Positions 25,587 to 33,389 of a DNA stretch of 46,742 nt are shown one piece after another. The stretch's first letter is position 1. Each line of letters begins with the position of its first letter. The notes beneath the pieces were generated by a model, which saw nothing but the letters and a program-made list of their open reading frames with translations, was not told the origin of the DNA and searched no databases. This DNA comes from Gelidibacter sp. (GTDB lineage: Bacteria > Bacteroidota > Bacteroidia > Flavobacteriales > Flavobacteriaceae): contig JAAFHC010000035.1 in the NCBI GenBank assembly GCA_010906935.1, positions 1 to 46,742 of the forward strand, given 5' to 3'. Both the position numbers and the translations under genes were made by a program.

Positions 25587-26906
25587 ATGAAGTTTTATAA
25601 ATCCCTGATTTTATTTGTTGTTTTAAGTTTTTCAATAGTCTCATGCAAAGTTGTTGCATTAGATCCTGTTGAAATTTTAACTTTTGAACAAAAACTTTCA
25701 ACCCTTTTCCCAACTGCTGAAATTACCGAAATGGAGGCCAAAGACCATTTTACAAAAGCGTATCAGATTGTATTGGATCAGCCGTTGGACCATAAAAATC
25801 CTGCCGCCGGAACCTTTAAACATTACGTTTATTTATCGCATACCGACACAAAAATGCCGACTGTTTTAATTACTGAAGGCTATAATGCGAATCCGAGCAC
25901 CTATGAGCTTAGTAAAATATTCAAAGGAAACCAGGTGCAGGTTGAATATCGTTTTTATGGAAAATCGCGCCCGGATACCATTCCGTGGCAATATTTAAAA
26001 AACGACCAAGCCATTGAAGATTATCACAAATTGGTCACCAAATTAAAAAGATTGTACACCGGAAAATGGATTTCTACCGGAATCAGCAAAGGCGGCGAAA
26101 CTGTATTAATTTATAAATCGAAATATCCTTGGGATGTTGAGGTTGCGGTGCCTTATGTGGCGCCATTGATAAACGGGCAAGAAGACATAAGAACTGAAGA
26201 CCATATAAAAACCATTGGAAGCGATGCTTGCAGGGCAAAAATTGTTGAATTTCAGCGAGCTGTATTAAAAAACAGAGAAACCGTTTTAAGTGAAATAGCA
26301 AACTATGCTGCAGCAAAGAATATGAGTTTTACGGAGCTTTCTGTGGATGAAGCCTTGGAATATGCCGTATTGGAATTTCCTTTTTCTTTTTGGCAATGGG
26401 GCGGTAATTGTGCCGAAATTCCTGAAGAAAATGCAACTGCCACAGCCATGTTCAATTATATTAATGATATTGTTGGCATTTCTTTTTATAATGATCAAAC
26501 ATATACCGAGTTGCTACCATCTTATTATCAGCATTTGACCGAATTGGGCTATTACGGATTTGACACCACGCCAGTGAAGGATTTGCTTAAAGTAGTTCAT
26601 AACCCAACAAACAAGCGTTTTGTGCCAAAAAATGTGGATTTAACTTACAATCCCAATTATATCAATGAAGTTCGCGATTTTGTGGAGAATAAAGGAAATA
26701 AGATTTTATATATTTATGGAGAATATGATACTTGGGGCGCTTGTGCACCAAATTTTAAACCTCATGTGAATGCTTTGAAAATGGTTTTAAAGGAAGGTTC
26801 ACACAAAACCAGAATCGCCGATTTTTCAAAAGAAGACCAGAAACTAATTTACGATAAATTGCAAAACTGGCTGGGATACAGTGTTATTATTTATCCGCTA
26901 GAATGA
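25587..26906 (+). CDS. S37 family peptidase lipoprotein (PS-10 type)
   Basis: This 439-residue protein has a lipoprotein signal ending in SIVSC (lipid Cys20). The remainder matches the S37/PS-10 peptidase family, alpha/beta-hydrolase serine peptidases that act as aminopeptidases on short peptides. The nucleophile is S167 in GISKGGET. A late Asp (GEYDTWGAC) and His (EGSHKTRI) are in the expected order for the triad, and the block QVEYRFYGKSRPDTIPWQYL is typical. It probably works in the periplasm or at the cell surface, supplying small peptides or amino acids. It converges with the DUF4407 gene after a 29-base gap, with no obvious terminator between them. Confidence 0.88.
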   Translation: MKFYKSLILFVVLSFSIVSCKVVALDPVEILTFEQKLSTLFPTAEITEMEAKDHFTKAYQIVLDQPLDHKNPAAGTFKHYVYLSHTDTKMPTVLITEGYNANPSTYELSKIFKGNQVQVEYRFYGKSRPDTIPWQYLKNDQAIEDYHKLVTKLKRLYTGKWISTGISKGGETVLIYKSKYPWDVEVAVPYVAPLINGQEDIRTEDHIKTIGSDACRAKIVEFQRAVLKNRETVLSEIANYAAAKNMSFTELSVDEALEYAVLEFPFSFWQWGGNCAEIPEENATATAMFNYINDIVGISFYNDQTYTELLPSYYQHLTELGYYGFDTTPVKDLLKVVHNPTNKRFVPKNVDLTYNPNYINEVRDFVENKGNKILYIYGEYDTWGACAPNFKPHVNALKMVLKEGSHKTRIADFSKEDQKLIYDKLQNWLGYSVIIYPLE

Positions 26907-26935
26907 TTTTATTTTTGCGGTGAAAACTTAAAATA

Positions 26936-28039
26936 TTAGCCAATAACTTTCTTTTGGGCTGCATGAAATGCATCTGCCTGAAATTGTAAAATTTCGCGTG
27001 CTTTTTGTTTTTTATAATTGTACAACTCTTTTTCATCGGCCAATTCGTTGTAAATGGCTTCATTGAGTGCGGTATCTGTACTTAATAGTTTTTCACGCTG
27101 ATTTTCCTTTTGTTGCACCCAATCTCTCACAGAATTTTCAACATCTTGCGTTTTGAAATCATATTCGCCTTTTGAGGCGATTAATTTTGCCAGAATGGGC
27201 GAAGTTTCAATGGCTAAAAACAATAAGAAAATAAAAAAGGATGGCAGCCAGGGCAATTCTTCCAAAGCATTTATTCTTGCCATCAATCCGTCGAAACCAT
27301 TTATTATGGGTTGTGTTGCGGTGATTTGCGTGGTTTGTTGATTGATTAAAGTGACAATTTGCGATTCCTTTTCAGTTATTTTAGCTTTGTTGTCTGTTTT
27401 TATTTGCTGCAATTCGACCAAAGCGGCATCGTGTTTTTCACGTTTTTCAGCATAAACCGGACCTTTACCAAGCAATTTGGTTCCTTTTCTGCCTTCAGCT
27501 TCCGCAATATAGGTTTCATATAAGGCATTTGTTTCAGTTTCTTTGGAGTCAATTTCTTGTTTTAAGTTGGTTATTTCATTTTGGATAGCAGAAATCTCGG
27601 GCGTAAACTGGTTGGCAATTTGCGCTTTGTTCGCCAGCGTTAATTCGTTTTTTTGCGTTAACAAAACCTGGTTGATTTCTTTTTCAAAAATCTTTATTTC
27701 CAAAGGTTTTGAAATAACCACAGCAATAATGACGGCCAATATAATTCGCGGTGTTGCCTGCCAAATTTCTTTCCATTTGGAATCGCTTTTTTTGATGGTG
27801 GAAACAATAAAGCGGTCTAAATTAAAAATGAGCAATCCCCAAATAAGTCCGAAAAAGATGGCCGTGTAGTAATTGTCGAAAACCGTAAATAGCGCATAAC
27901 TGGAGGCAATAAAAGCCATCACTGCCGTAAAAAATACGGTGCCGCCAATACCTGCGTATTTGAGTTGTTCGGCTTTTGAACTTGTTTTTAAAATATCGGT
28001 ATCTGCGCCTGAGCACATCCAAAAGAATTGATTAAGCAT
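26936..28039 (-). CDS. DUF4407 membrane protein
   Basis: This 367-residue protein matches DUF4407, a Bacteroidota- and actinobacteria-associated family of unknown function. It opens with FFWMCSGADTDIL, then two hydrophobic segments (about 33-75) followed by FNLDRFIVSTIKK, a typical family block, and a third at about 93-113. Residues about 125-235 are a long charged coiled coil (ISAIQNEITNLKQEIDSKETE and so on). A fourth membrane helix follows near 255-280, then a charged C-terminal tail. It stands alone with a repeat-filled region upstream. Confidence 0.85.
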   Translation of the reverse strand: MLNQFFWMCSGADTDILKTSSKAEQLKYAGIGGTVFFTAVMAFIASSYALFTVFDNYYTAIFFGLIWGLLIFNLDRFIVSTIKKSDSKWKEIWQATPRIILAVIIAVVISKPLEIKIFEKEINQVLLTQKNELTLANKAQIANQFTPEISAIQNEITNLKQEIDSKETETNALYETYIAEAEGRKGTKLLGKGPVYAEKREKHDAALVELQQIKTDNKAKITEKESQIVTLINQQTTQITATQPIINGFDGLMARINALEELPWLPSFFIFLLFLAIETSPILAKLIASKGEYDFKTQDVENSVRDWVQQKENQREKLLSTDTALNEAIYNELADEKELYNYKKQKAREILQFQADAFHAAQKKVIG

Positions 28040-28179
28040 AGCATAGTAGTTTGTTATGCAAATAACGTAAAAATTATTAAATTATTTTCTTAAAGAAGTA
28101 TTAAAAATAATTGTGGAATTAAAATAACATCGAAATTTAATTTTTATTGCTTTTTGTATGATGAAAAAGTTCAAAGCAG

Positions 28180-28199
28180 AGACAAGCCGTGACTTGTTC
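28180..28199. repeat. Degenerate GACAAG...CTTGTTC palindrome
   Basis: AGAGACAAGCCGTGACTTGTTC resembles the perfect GACAGGTCACGACCTGTC palindrome at 15613-15630 but with a wider, altered centre; the arms ACAAG/CTTGT still pair. Confidence 0.45.
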
Positions 28200-28261
28200 A
28201 TATTATAAATTAAAAAACGAGTTACTGATTATAAAAAATATATTTTTCTAATGATTAAATC

Positions 28262-28395
28262 AAACTCCCTTTCCTTCGGAAAGGTCTGGGGATAGGCTTT
28301 GCGTTAGCGATGGCAGTGAAAAGCCCGCAGTTTTTACGAGGACTTGCAACGTACAGCGCGACCGAAGGGAACGCCCTACAAAATGGCGGGCAGGC
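28262..28395 (-). repeat. Structured dispersed repeat, copy 2 (inverted)
   Basis: Read on the minus strand this contains GCCTGCCCGCC, GGGCGTTCCCTTCGGTCGC, GTTGCAAGTCCTCG, GCGGGCTTTTCACTGCCATC and GCTAACGC. It matches the same order of blocks as the elements at 25430 and 40560. It ends just upstream of the PhnA promoter. Confidence 0.6.
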
Positions 28396-28421
28396 CCAAA
28401 AACGTTGATTTATTGGTGCGG

Positions 28422-28452
28422 TTGTGATTGCTATTTATTAAACGTAGTTTTG
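28422..28452 (+). promoter_or_regulatory. Promoter of the PhnA-like gene
   Basis: TTG at 28422-28424 and TAGTTTTG at 28445-28452, with a 20-base spacer, fit the Bacteroidota promoter. The ATG at 28470 is 17 bases beyond the box, and an alternative upstream start (28428) would lie inside the promoter, supporting the shorter gene. Confidence 0.65.
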
Positions 28453-28469
28453 CGTTTTTAAAAACACTT

Positions 28470-29048
28470 ATGAGTATATCGAAAAAATTAGATGCACGCA
28501 GCGGATCAACATGTGAATTGTGCGGTTCAACGGAGGATTTAAGCGCTTGCGAAGTGCAACCTGCAAAAAATGGAAATGAGGATGACAGTGTGGTTGTTTG
28601 CGGAACGTGCAGCAATCAAATTGAAAATCTGGAAGCAGTTGAAGCAAATCATTGGCGTTGTTTAAACGACAGTATGTGGAGTGAAGTTCCGGCGGTTCAG
28701 GTAATGGCTTGGCGTATGTTAACACGCTTAAAAGCAGAAGGTTGGCCACAGGATTTATTGAATATGCTGTATTTGGATGAAGAAACTTTGGCGTGGGCAA
28801 AAGCTTTGGGTGTTATTGAAGAAAATACAACAGAAATTGTGCATAGAGATGTGAATGGTGTTATTTTGCAGGCTGGAGATTCTGTTGTGCTGATAAAAGA
28901 TTTAAAGGTAAAAGGGTCTAGTTTGATAGCGAAACAAGGAACTGCTGTTCGAAGAATCACCTTAGATCGTGAAAATGCCGAACATATTGAAGGTAAAGTT
29001 GGTCCTACGCAAATTGTGATTATTACGAAATATGTAAAGAAAATGTAA
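28470..29048 (+). CDS. PhnA domain protein (zinc ribbon)
   Basis: This 192-residue PhnA-family protein has an N-terminal zinc ribbon (CELCG near residues 16-20 and VCGTC near 42-46) and a C-terminal PhnA/YjdM domain. The last domain shows V.RDVNG..LQAGDSVVLIKDLKVKG and IEGKVGPTQIVI. Despite the historical name, the family is not established as phosphonate-degrading. The start ATG 28470 keeps the zinc ribbon close to the N-terminus and leaves room for the promoter. It is a monocistronic gene followed by a tandem repeat and a strong terminator. Confidence 0.92.
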   Translation: MSISKKLDARSGSTCELCGSTEDLSACEVQPAKNGNEDDSVVVCGTCSNQIENLEAVEANHWRCLNDSMWSEVPAVQVMAWRMLTRLKAEGWPQDLLNMLYLDEETLAWAKALGVIEENTTEIVHRDVNGVILQAGDSVVLIKDLKVKGSSLIAKQGTAVRRITLDRENAEHIEGKVGPTQIVIITKYVKKM

Positions 29049-29052
29049 GAAT

Positions 29053-29096
29053 AAGTTAAAAGTTAAAAAGTTAAAAGTTAAAAGTTAAAAGTTTTT
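29053..29096 (+). repeat. AAGTTAAA tandem repeat
   Basis: About six head-to-tail copies of a seven-base AGTTAAA unit (one with an extra A). This lies in the spacer between the PhnA gene and the shared terminator. It is a slippage-prone microsatellite without visible function. Confidence 0.85.
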
Positions 29097-29221
29097 TATT
29101 TTAAATACGATTATAATTTCAGATCAAATTAGCCAATTAAAGTAAAGAGAATAGAGACAAAATTTTATTGAAATAAGCAACCTTCAAACTTTTTAACAAA
29201 TAAACAAATAAACATTTAAAC

Positions 29222-29268
29222 AAAAAAAGAAGCTCAAATTTGCAACGCAAATTTGAGCTTCTTTTTTT
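29222..29268. terminator. Bidirectional terminator between PhnA and M20 genes
   Basis: A perfect 22-bp stem (29222-29243 with 29247-29268, core GAAGCTCAAATTTGC) with a three-base loop and A/T-rich ends. It reaches into the stop codon of the M20 gene on the minus strand and serves both convergent genes. Confidence 0.9.
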
Positions 29269-30652
29269 AAGACATTTCCGTGAAATATTTATAAAATAAC
29301 GGAATAGTTTCAATGCCTTTTAGGTAATTAAATATTCCAAAATGCTCATTTGGAGAGTGAATGGCATCACTGTCCAATCCAAATCCCATTAAAATAGTTT
29401 TGCTTTTCAGTTCTTTTTCGAACAGTGCAACAATAGGAATACTTCCTCCTGAACGTTGCGGAATTGGAGCAACTCCAAACGATTCCTGATATGCTTTGCT
29501 CGCCGCTTTATATCCAATAGTGTCAATTGGCGTCACATAACCTTGTCCGCCATGATGCGGTGTTACTTTTACTTTCACCGATTTTGGCGCTATATTTTCG
29601 AAGTGTTTTTTAAACAATTCGGTAATTTCCTGCCAATCTTGGTTTGGCACCAAACGCATTGAAATTTTTGCGTGTGCTTTGCTTGCAATCACTGTTTTTG
29701 CACCTTCACCGGTATAGCCTCCCCAAATTCCGTTGACATCCAATGTTGGGCGGATGGAATTTCGTTCGTTTGTGGTATAATCTTTTTCACCGTAAACTTC
29801 TGCAATGTCTAATGCTTTTTTATAGTCGTCCGATGAGAACGGTGCTTTAGCCATTTCTGCTCTTTCTTCTGTAGATAAATTTGCTACTTTATCGTAAAAA
29901 CCAGGAATGGTGACATGGTTATTTTCGTCGTGCAAAGAAGCAATCATTTTGGCTAAAATATTGATTGGATTTGCCACAGCGCCACCGTACAAGCCTGAAT
30001 GTAAATCTCTGTTAGGACCGGTAACTTCAACTTCAACATAGCTCAAGCCACGCAAACCCGTGGTTATTGAGGGTTGCGAGTTTGAAATCATCCCTGTATC
30101 GGAAATTAAAATAATATCGTTGGCCAATTTTTCCTGGTTGCGTTCAACAAACCAAGCCAGACTTACGGAACCAATTTCTTCTTCTCCTTCAATCATAAAC
30201 TTCACATTACAAGGAAGTTCATTGTTTTTAACCATATATTCCAACGCTTTCACATGCATATAAACCTGACCTTTATCGTCACAGGCTCCGCGGGCAAAAA
30301 TAGCGCCATCTGGATGAATTTCTGTTTTTTTGATTACCGGTTCAAAAGGTGGCGAATCCCAAAGCTCAATAGGATCTGCTGGTTGCACATCATAATGTCC
30401 GTAAACTAGGATGGTCGGCAATTTTTTGTCGATTATTTTTTCTCCATAAACAATTGGATTTCCTGGAGTTTTGCATATTTCAACTTTGTCGCAACCCGCT
30501 TTTTCAAGTGCGGATTTCACGGCGTCGGCAGTTTTTAAAATATCTTTGCTGAAAGCAGAATCGGCGCTGACTGAAGGTATTTTTAGCAGTTCAATTAATT
30601 CAGCAATAAATCGGTCTTTATGCTGATTTACGTATGATTTTATATTTTTCAT
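29267..30652 (-). CDS. M20 family dipeptidase/metallopeptidase
   Basis: This 461-residue M20 (ArgE/DapE/CPG2/CNDP-like) peptidase hydrolyses dipeptides or short peptides using two metal ions. Visible ligand motifs are YGHYDVQP (His), ARGACDDKGQ (Asp), EGEEEIGS (Glu pair), ISDTG (Asp) and the C-terminal HSPNEHF (His). The inserted dimerisation lid domain lies at about 200-350 and contains the conserved DLHSGLYGGAV. There is no signal peptide, so it is cytoplasmic. It fits with the POT and other peptide-use genes of this window. A -7 box (minus strand TAAATTTG) precedes the start by about 20 bases. Confidence 0.94.
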   Translation of the reverse strand: MKNIKSYVNQHKDRFIAELIELLKIPSVSADSAFSKDILKTADAVKSALEKAGCDKVEICKTPGNPIVYGEKIIDKKLPTILVYGHYDVQPADPIELWDSPPFEPVIKKTEIHPDGAIFARGACDDKGQVYMHVKALEYMVKNNELPCNVKFMIEGEEEIGSVSLAWFVERNQEKLANDIILISDTGMISNSQPSITTGLRGLSYVEVEVTGPNRDLHSGLYGGAVANPINILAKMIASLHDENNHVTIPGFYDKVANLSTEERAEMAKAPFSSDDYKKALDIAEVYGEKDYTTNERNSIRPTLDVNGIWGGYTGEGAKTVIASKAHAKISMRLVPNQDWQEITELFKKHFENIAPKSVKVKVTPHHGGQGYVTPIDTIGYKAASKAYQESFGVAPIPQRSGGSIPIVALFEKELKSKTILMGFGLDSDAIHSPNEHFGIFNYLKGIETIPLFYKYFTEMS

Positions 30653-30671
30653 GATAATATATTTATAAGTC

Positions 30672-30679
30672 CAAATTTA
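30672..30679 (-). promoter_or_regulatory. -7 box upstream of the M20 peptidase gene
   Basis: TAAATTTG on the minus strand matches TAnnTTTG and lies 19 bases before the ATG at 30652. I found no good -33 TTG at the right distance. Confidence 0.45.
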
Positions 30680-30726
30680 CGGAATTTTTATTTGATTGAA
30701 TTTATTGAAAAAAGATAAAGATGTAC

Positions 30727-30756
30727 TTTGCAATTTGCAAGTATTGTGTATATTTG
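30727..30756 (+). promoter_or_regulatory. Promoter of tRNA-Leu
   Basis: TTTG (30727-30730) and TATATTTG (30749-30756) with an 18-base spacer; the tRNA begins 14 bases after the box. The same TATATTTGCA sequence is used by the tRNA-Asp promoter. Confidence 0.75.
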
Positions 30757-30769
30757 CACCCACAATAAT

Positions 30770-30851
30770 GCGGGCGTGGTGAAATTGGTAGACACGCCAG
30801 ACTTAGGATCTGGTGCCGCGAGGTTTGAGAGTTCGAGTCTCTCCGCCCGCA
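30770..30851 (+). tRNA. tRNA-Leu (TAG)
   Basis: An 82-base class II tRNA. The acceptor GCGGGCG (30770-30776) pairs with CGCCCGC (30844-30850), with discriminator A. The anticodon stem CCAGA/TCTGG closes CTTAGGA, so the anticodon is TAG (reads CUA and other CUN codons). The variable arm is long, as in Leu tRNAs. CCA is not encoded. Its 3' end is repeated twice downstream as part of an array. Confidence 0.96.
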
Positions 30852-30853
30852 CA

Positions 30854-30883
30854 AAAGCTCTTCGGAAACGAGGGGCTTTTTTT
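30854..30883 (+). terminator. Terminator of tRNA-Leu (array copy 1)
   Basis: AAAGCTCTTCG / CGAGGGGCTTT forms an 11-bp stem (two G-U pairs) around a GAAA loop, followed by a T run. Confidence 0.88.
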
Positions 30884-31019
30884 ATGGAAAAAATTTTGAT
30901 CGAAACGCTAAGCGGAGAGACGAGAAGTTTATCCCGAGAAGCGGAGAGACGAGAAGTTTATCCCGAGCTAGCCTGTCCGTTAGGCAGGCGACGCCGAGGG
31001 AAGTCTCTCCGCCCGCACA

Positions 31020-31049
31020 AAAGCTCTTCGGAAACGAGGGGCTTTTTTT
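31020..31049 (+). terminator. Terminator, array copy 2
   Basis: This is identical in stem and GAAA loop to the first terminator, 166 bases downstream. Confidence 0.8.
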
Positions 31050-31156
31050 ATGGAAAAATTTTGATTGAAATCGAAAGCGGAGAGACGAGAAGTTTATCCC
31101 GAGTGGAGCCTGTCCGTTAGGCAGGCGACGCCTAGGGAAGGATTTTAGCCCGCACA

Positions 31157-31187
31157 AAAGCTTTTCAGAAATGAAGAGCTTTTTCTA
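31157..31187 (+). terminator. Terminator, array copy 3 (covarying stem)
   Basis: AAAGCTTTTCA / TGAAGAGCTTT again gives an 11-bp stem and a GAAA loop. Changes on both sides (for example TTCG/CGAG becoming TTCA/TGAA) keep the pairing, so the hairpin itself has been preserved while the sequence drifted. Confidence 0.8.
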
Positions 31188-31347
31188 TTTTTAACTTTGC
31201 AATTTCAAGCCATAAAACCTTTCACCGCCTGTCTTGTTCCCAAATATATTTTTACAAAATCCGCTAGTAATTAAGTCATTTGGTAACGATAAATTTAGTA
31301 AGTTAGCGTACTAATTAATAAAATGGCTAAATAATTTAGACCTTTTA

Positions 31348-31488
31348 ATGAAGCAAATTGATTTCATCAGCTCCGAAAACGTTGTAAATATAGAATCTCC
31401 AGAAAAGATTAACATAATTGGAGAAAATTCTTATTGTAAAAAGGATTCTGTTTTGATTACCGAAATCGAAGAAGATCGTTTAATTTAA
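31348..31488 (+). pseudogene. Galactokinase-like (GHMP kinase) N-terminal remnant
   Basis: A 46-codon frame (ATG 31348, TAA 31486-31488) encodes ESPEKINIIGENSYCKKDSV. This resembles the galactokinase signature SPGRINLIGEHTDYN..FV at the right distance from an N-terminus, but with the key residues altered (GEN for GEH, SYC for TDY). The same frame stays open after the stop for 51 more codons to 31644 without family similarity I can name. It lies directly upstream of a frameshifted Na+/sugar symporter, a usual partner of galK in flavobacteria. The match is short, so a chance resemblance or an unrelated small protein remains possible. Confidence 0.42.
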
Positions 31489-31660
31489 AAAAAAAAGAAG
31501 GCTGAAAATCATTATGGTGTTTTCAGCAAAAATTTTGAAGTTTTTGTTTTCTGTGTCTCAAACGCATATTTTAAAAAATTCAATAAAAAATCAATTATTT
31601 ATCAGGCTATGCCAAGAGAAATTTCAATAAGAATCAATAACTAAATACAAATAAAATATC

Positions 31661-33313
31661 ATGACTGCACATTTCGGATTTTGGGATTATTTCGTTTTTA
31701 TAGCGTATGCTGTATTAATTTTAGGCGTGGGTTTATGGGTTTCCAGAGACAAAAAGGGACATCAAAAAACTGCCGAAGATTATTTTTTGGCAAGTAAATC
31801 TTTGCCTTGGTGGGCTATTGGAGAGCTTCTTTAATTGCCGCAAACATTTCGGCAGAACAGTTTATTGGAATGTCGGGCTCCGGTTTTGCATTGGGATTGG
31901 CAATTGCCTCTTATGAATGGATGGCGGCGATTACTTTAATCATTGTCGGGAAATTCTTTTTGCCCATTTTTATTGAAAAAGGATTGTACACCATTCCCGA
32001 ATTTGTTGAAAAACGATTTTCTACCAATTTAAAAACCATTTTAGCCGTATTTTGGATTGCGCTTTATGTGTTTGTGAATTTAACTTCGGTATTGTATTTA
32101 GGATCTTTGGCATTAGAAACTATTATGGGAATTCCTATGGTTTACGGTGTTATAGGATTGGCGTTGTTTGCGGCTGCGTATTCTCTATATGGCGGACTTT
32201 CAGCAGTTGCCTGGACCGATGTAATTCAAGTAATATTTTTGGTTTTAGGCGGATTGGTTACAACCTACCTGGCTTTAAATATGGTTTCTGGAGGAGACGG
32301 GATGATATCTGGTTTAAAAATTATTTATGAAAAAGCTCCTGAAAGATTTGTAATGATTTTTGATGAAACAAGTCCTTATTATGATCGTTTACCTGGAATT
32401 GGTGTATTGATTGGCGGTATGTGGGTTGCGAATTTATACTATTGGGGTTTCAACCAATATATCATTCAAAGAACTTTGGCTGCTAAATCATTAAAAGAAG
32501 CGCAAAAGGGTATTTTATTAGCAGCCGGATTAAAATTAATAATTCCATTAATTGTGGTAGTTCCTGGAATTGCAGCTTATGTAATGGTAAATGATCCTGA
32601 AATTATGGCGAGGTTGGGTGAAGCTGGATTAAAGAATTTACCTACTTTAGAACAGGCAGATAAAGCGTATCCTTGGTTACTGCAATTTTTACCTACCGGA
32701 TTAAAAGGAGTTGCTTTTGCAGCTTTAGCCGCCGCGATAGTATCTTCTTTGGCTTCTATGTTGAATTCAACGTCAACCATTTTCACTATGGATATTTACA
32801 AACAGTACATCAACAAAACTGCAAGTGATAAAAGTAGTGAATATGGGAAGAATTTCAGCAGGCGTTGCTTTAGCTATTGCTTGTGTTATGGCACCTTTAT
32901 TGGGAGGCATTGATCAGGCTTTTCAATTTATTCAAGAATATACAGGCGTGGTAAGTCCGGGAATTTTAGCCATATTTATTTTGGGGTTGTTCTGGAAAAA
33001 AACGACGAACAAAGGCGCCATTGTTGGGGCTTTGGTTTCAATTCCAATCGCTATGTATTTTAAAGTGGCTCCTAAAGGATGGTCAACAAGTTCTTTATTT
33101 GTGAATATTCCTTTTTTGGATCAAATGGCATATACCGCGATACTTACGATGATTGTTATTGCGATTGTGAGCTGGACACAAAACAAAGGAAGAGATGATG
33201 AAAAAGGAATTACACTTTCGAAGCAATTGTTTAAAACAGGTCCTGTATTTAATATTGGTGCATTTGCCGTGATGATTGTTTTAGTGGCATTGTACGCTGC
33301 ATTCTGGAAATAG
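31661..33313 (+). pseudogene. Na+/sugar (galactose-type) symporter, two frameshifts
   Basis: The gene encodes an SSS-family sugar symporter close to vSGLT-type Na+/galactose transporters. Segment 1 (31661-31834) is MTAHFGFWDYFVF...SKSLPWWAIG, then a stop caused by an extra AG in GGAGAGCTT (31822-31826). Family sequence resumes in another frame (SLIAANISAEQFIGMSGSGF, from 31825) to about 32833. There one extra A in a run of four As shifts the frame again, and MGRISAGVALAIA through the last helices to 33313 lies in the third frame. Put together the product would be about 550 residues and otherwise complete. Either it is a recent pseudogene or there are two base-call errors; the decayed neighbour favours the former. 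Confidence 0.88.
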
Positions 33314-33325
33314 AATAATATACAT

Positions 33326-33370
33326 AAAAATAAAAAGGACTTCGTAATTTACGAAGTCCTTTTTATTTTT
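33326..33370. terminator. Bidirectional terminator after the symporter and the nuclease gene
   Basis: The arms (33326-33347 and 33349-33370, core AAAAAGGACTTCGTAA with its complement) form a long perfect stem with A and T tails. It serves the symporter gene on the plus strand and the minus-strand operon that ends at 33390. Confidence 0.9.
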
Positions 33371-33389
33371 TAATTATTTTTTTATGGTG

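Larger units (their letters stand above)
30837..31187 (+). repeat. tRNA-Leu 3'-end + terminator array (three copies, periods 166 and 137 bp)
   Basis: The tRNA 3' end GTCTCTCCGCCCGCAC (from 30837) together with the terminator hairpin behind it recurs at 31003, and from GCCCGCAC at 31148. The 137-bp unit also contains ATGGAAAAATTTTGAT, GCGGAGAGACGAGAAG followed by TTTATCCCGAG, and the hairpin GCCTGTCCGTTAGGCAGGC. The first unit is longer by one 29-bp tandem duplication (GCGGAGAGAC at 30912 and 30941). GCGGAGAGAC is the exact reverse complement of the tRNA-derived GTCTCTCCGC. Short frames seen here are translated repeat, not genes. Confidence 0.9.

Noticed and set aside
30728-31120. 130-codon open frame running through tRNA-Leu and the repeat array
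   Set aside because: It is translated tRNA and repeat DNA with internal peptide repeats (GETRSLSR); it starts before the tRNA and has no family similarity.
30882-31157. 91-codon minus-strand frame over the same array
   Set aside because: It is the reverse reading of the repeats; no independent start signal or protein-like composition.
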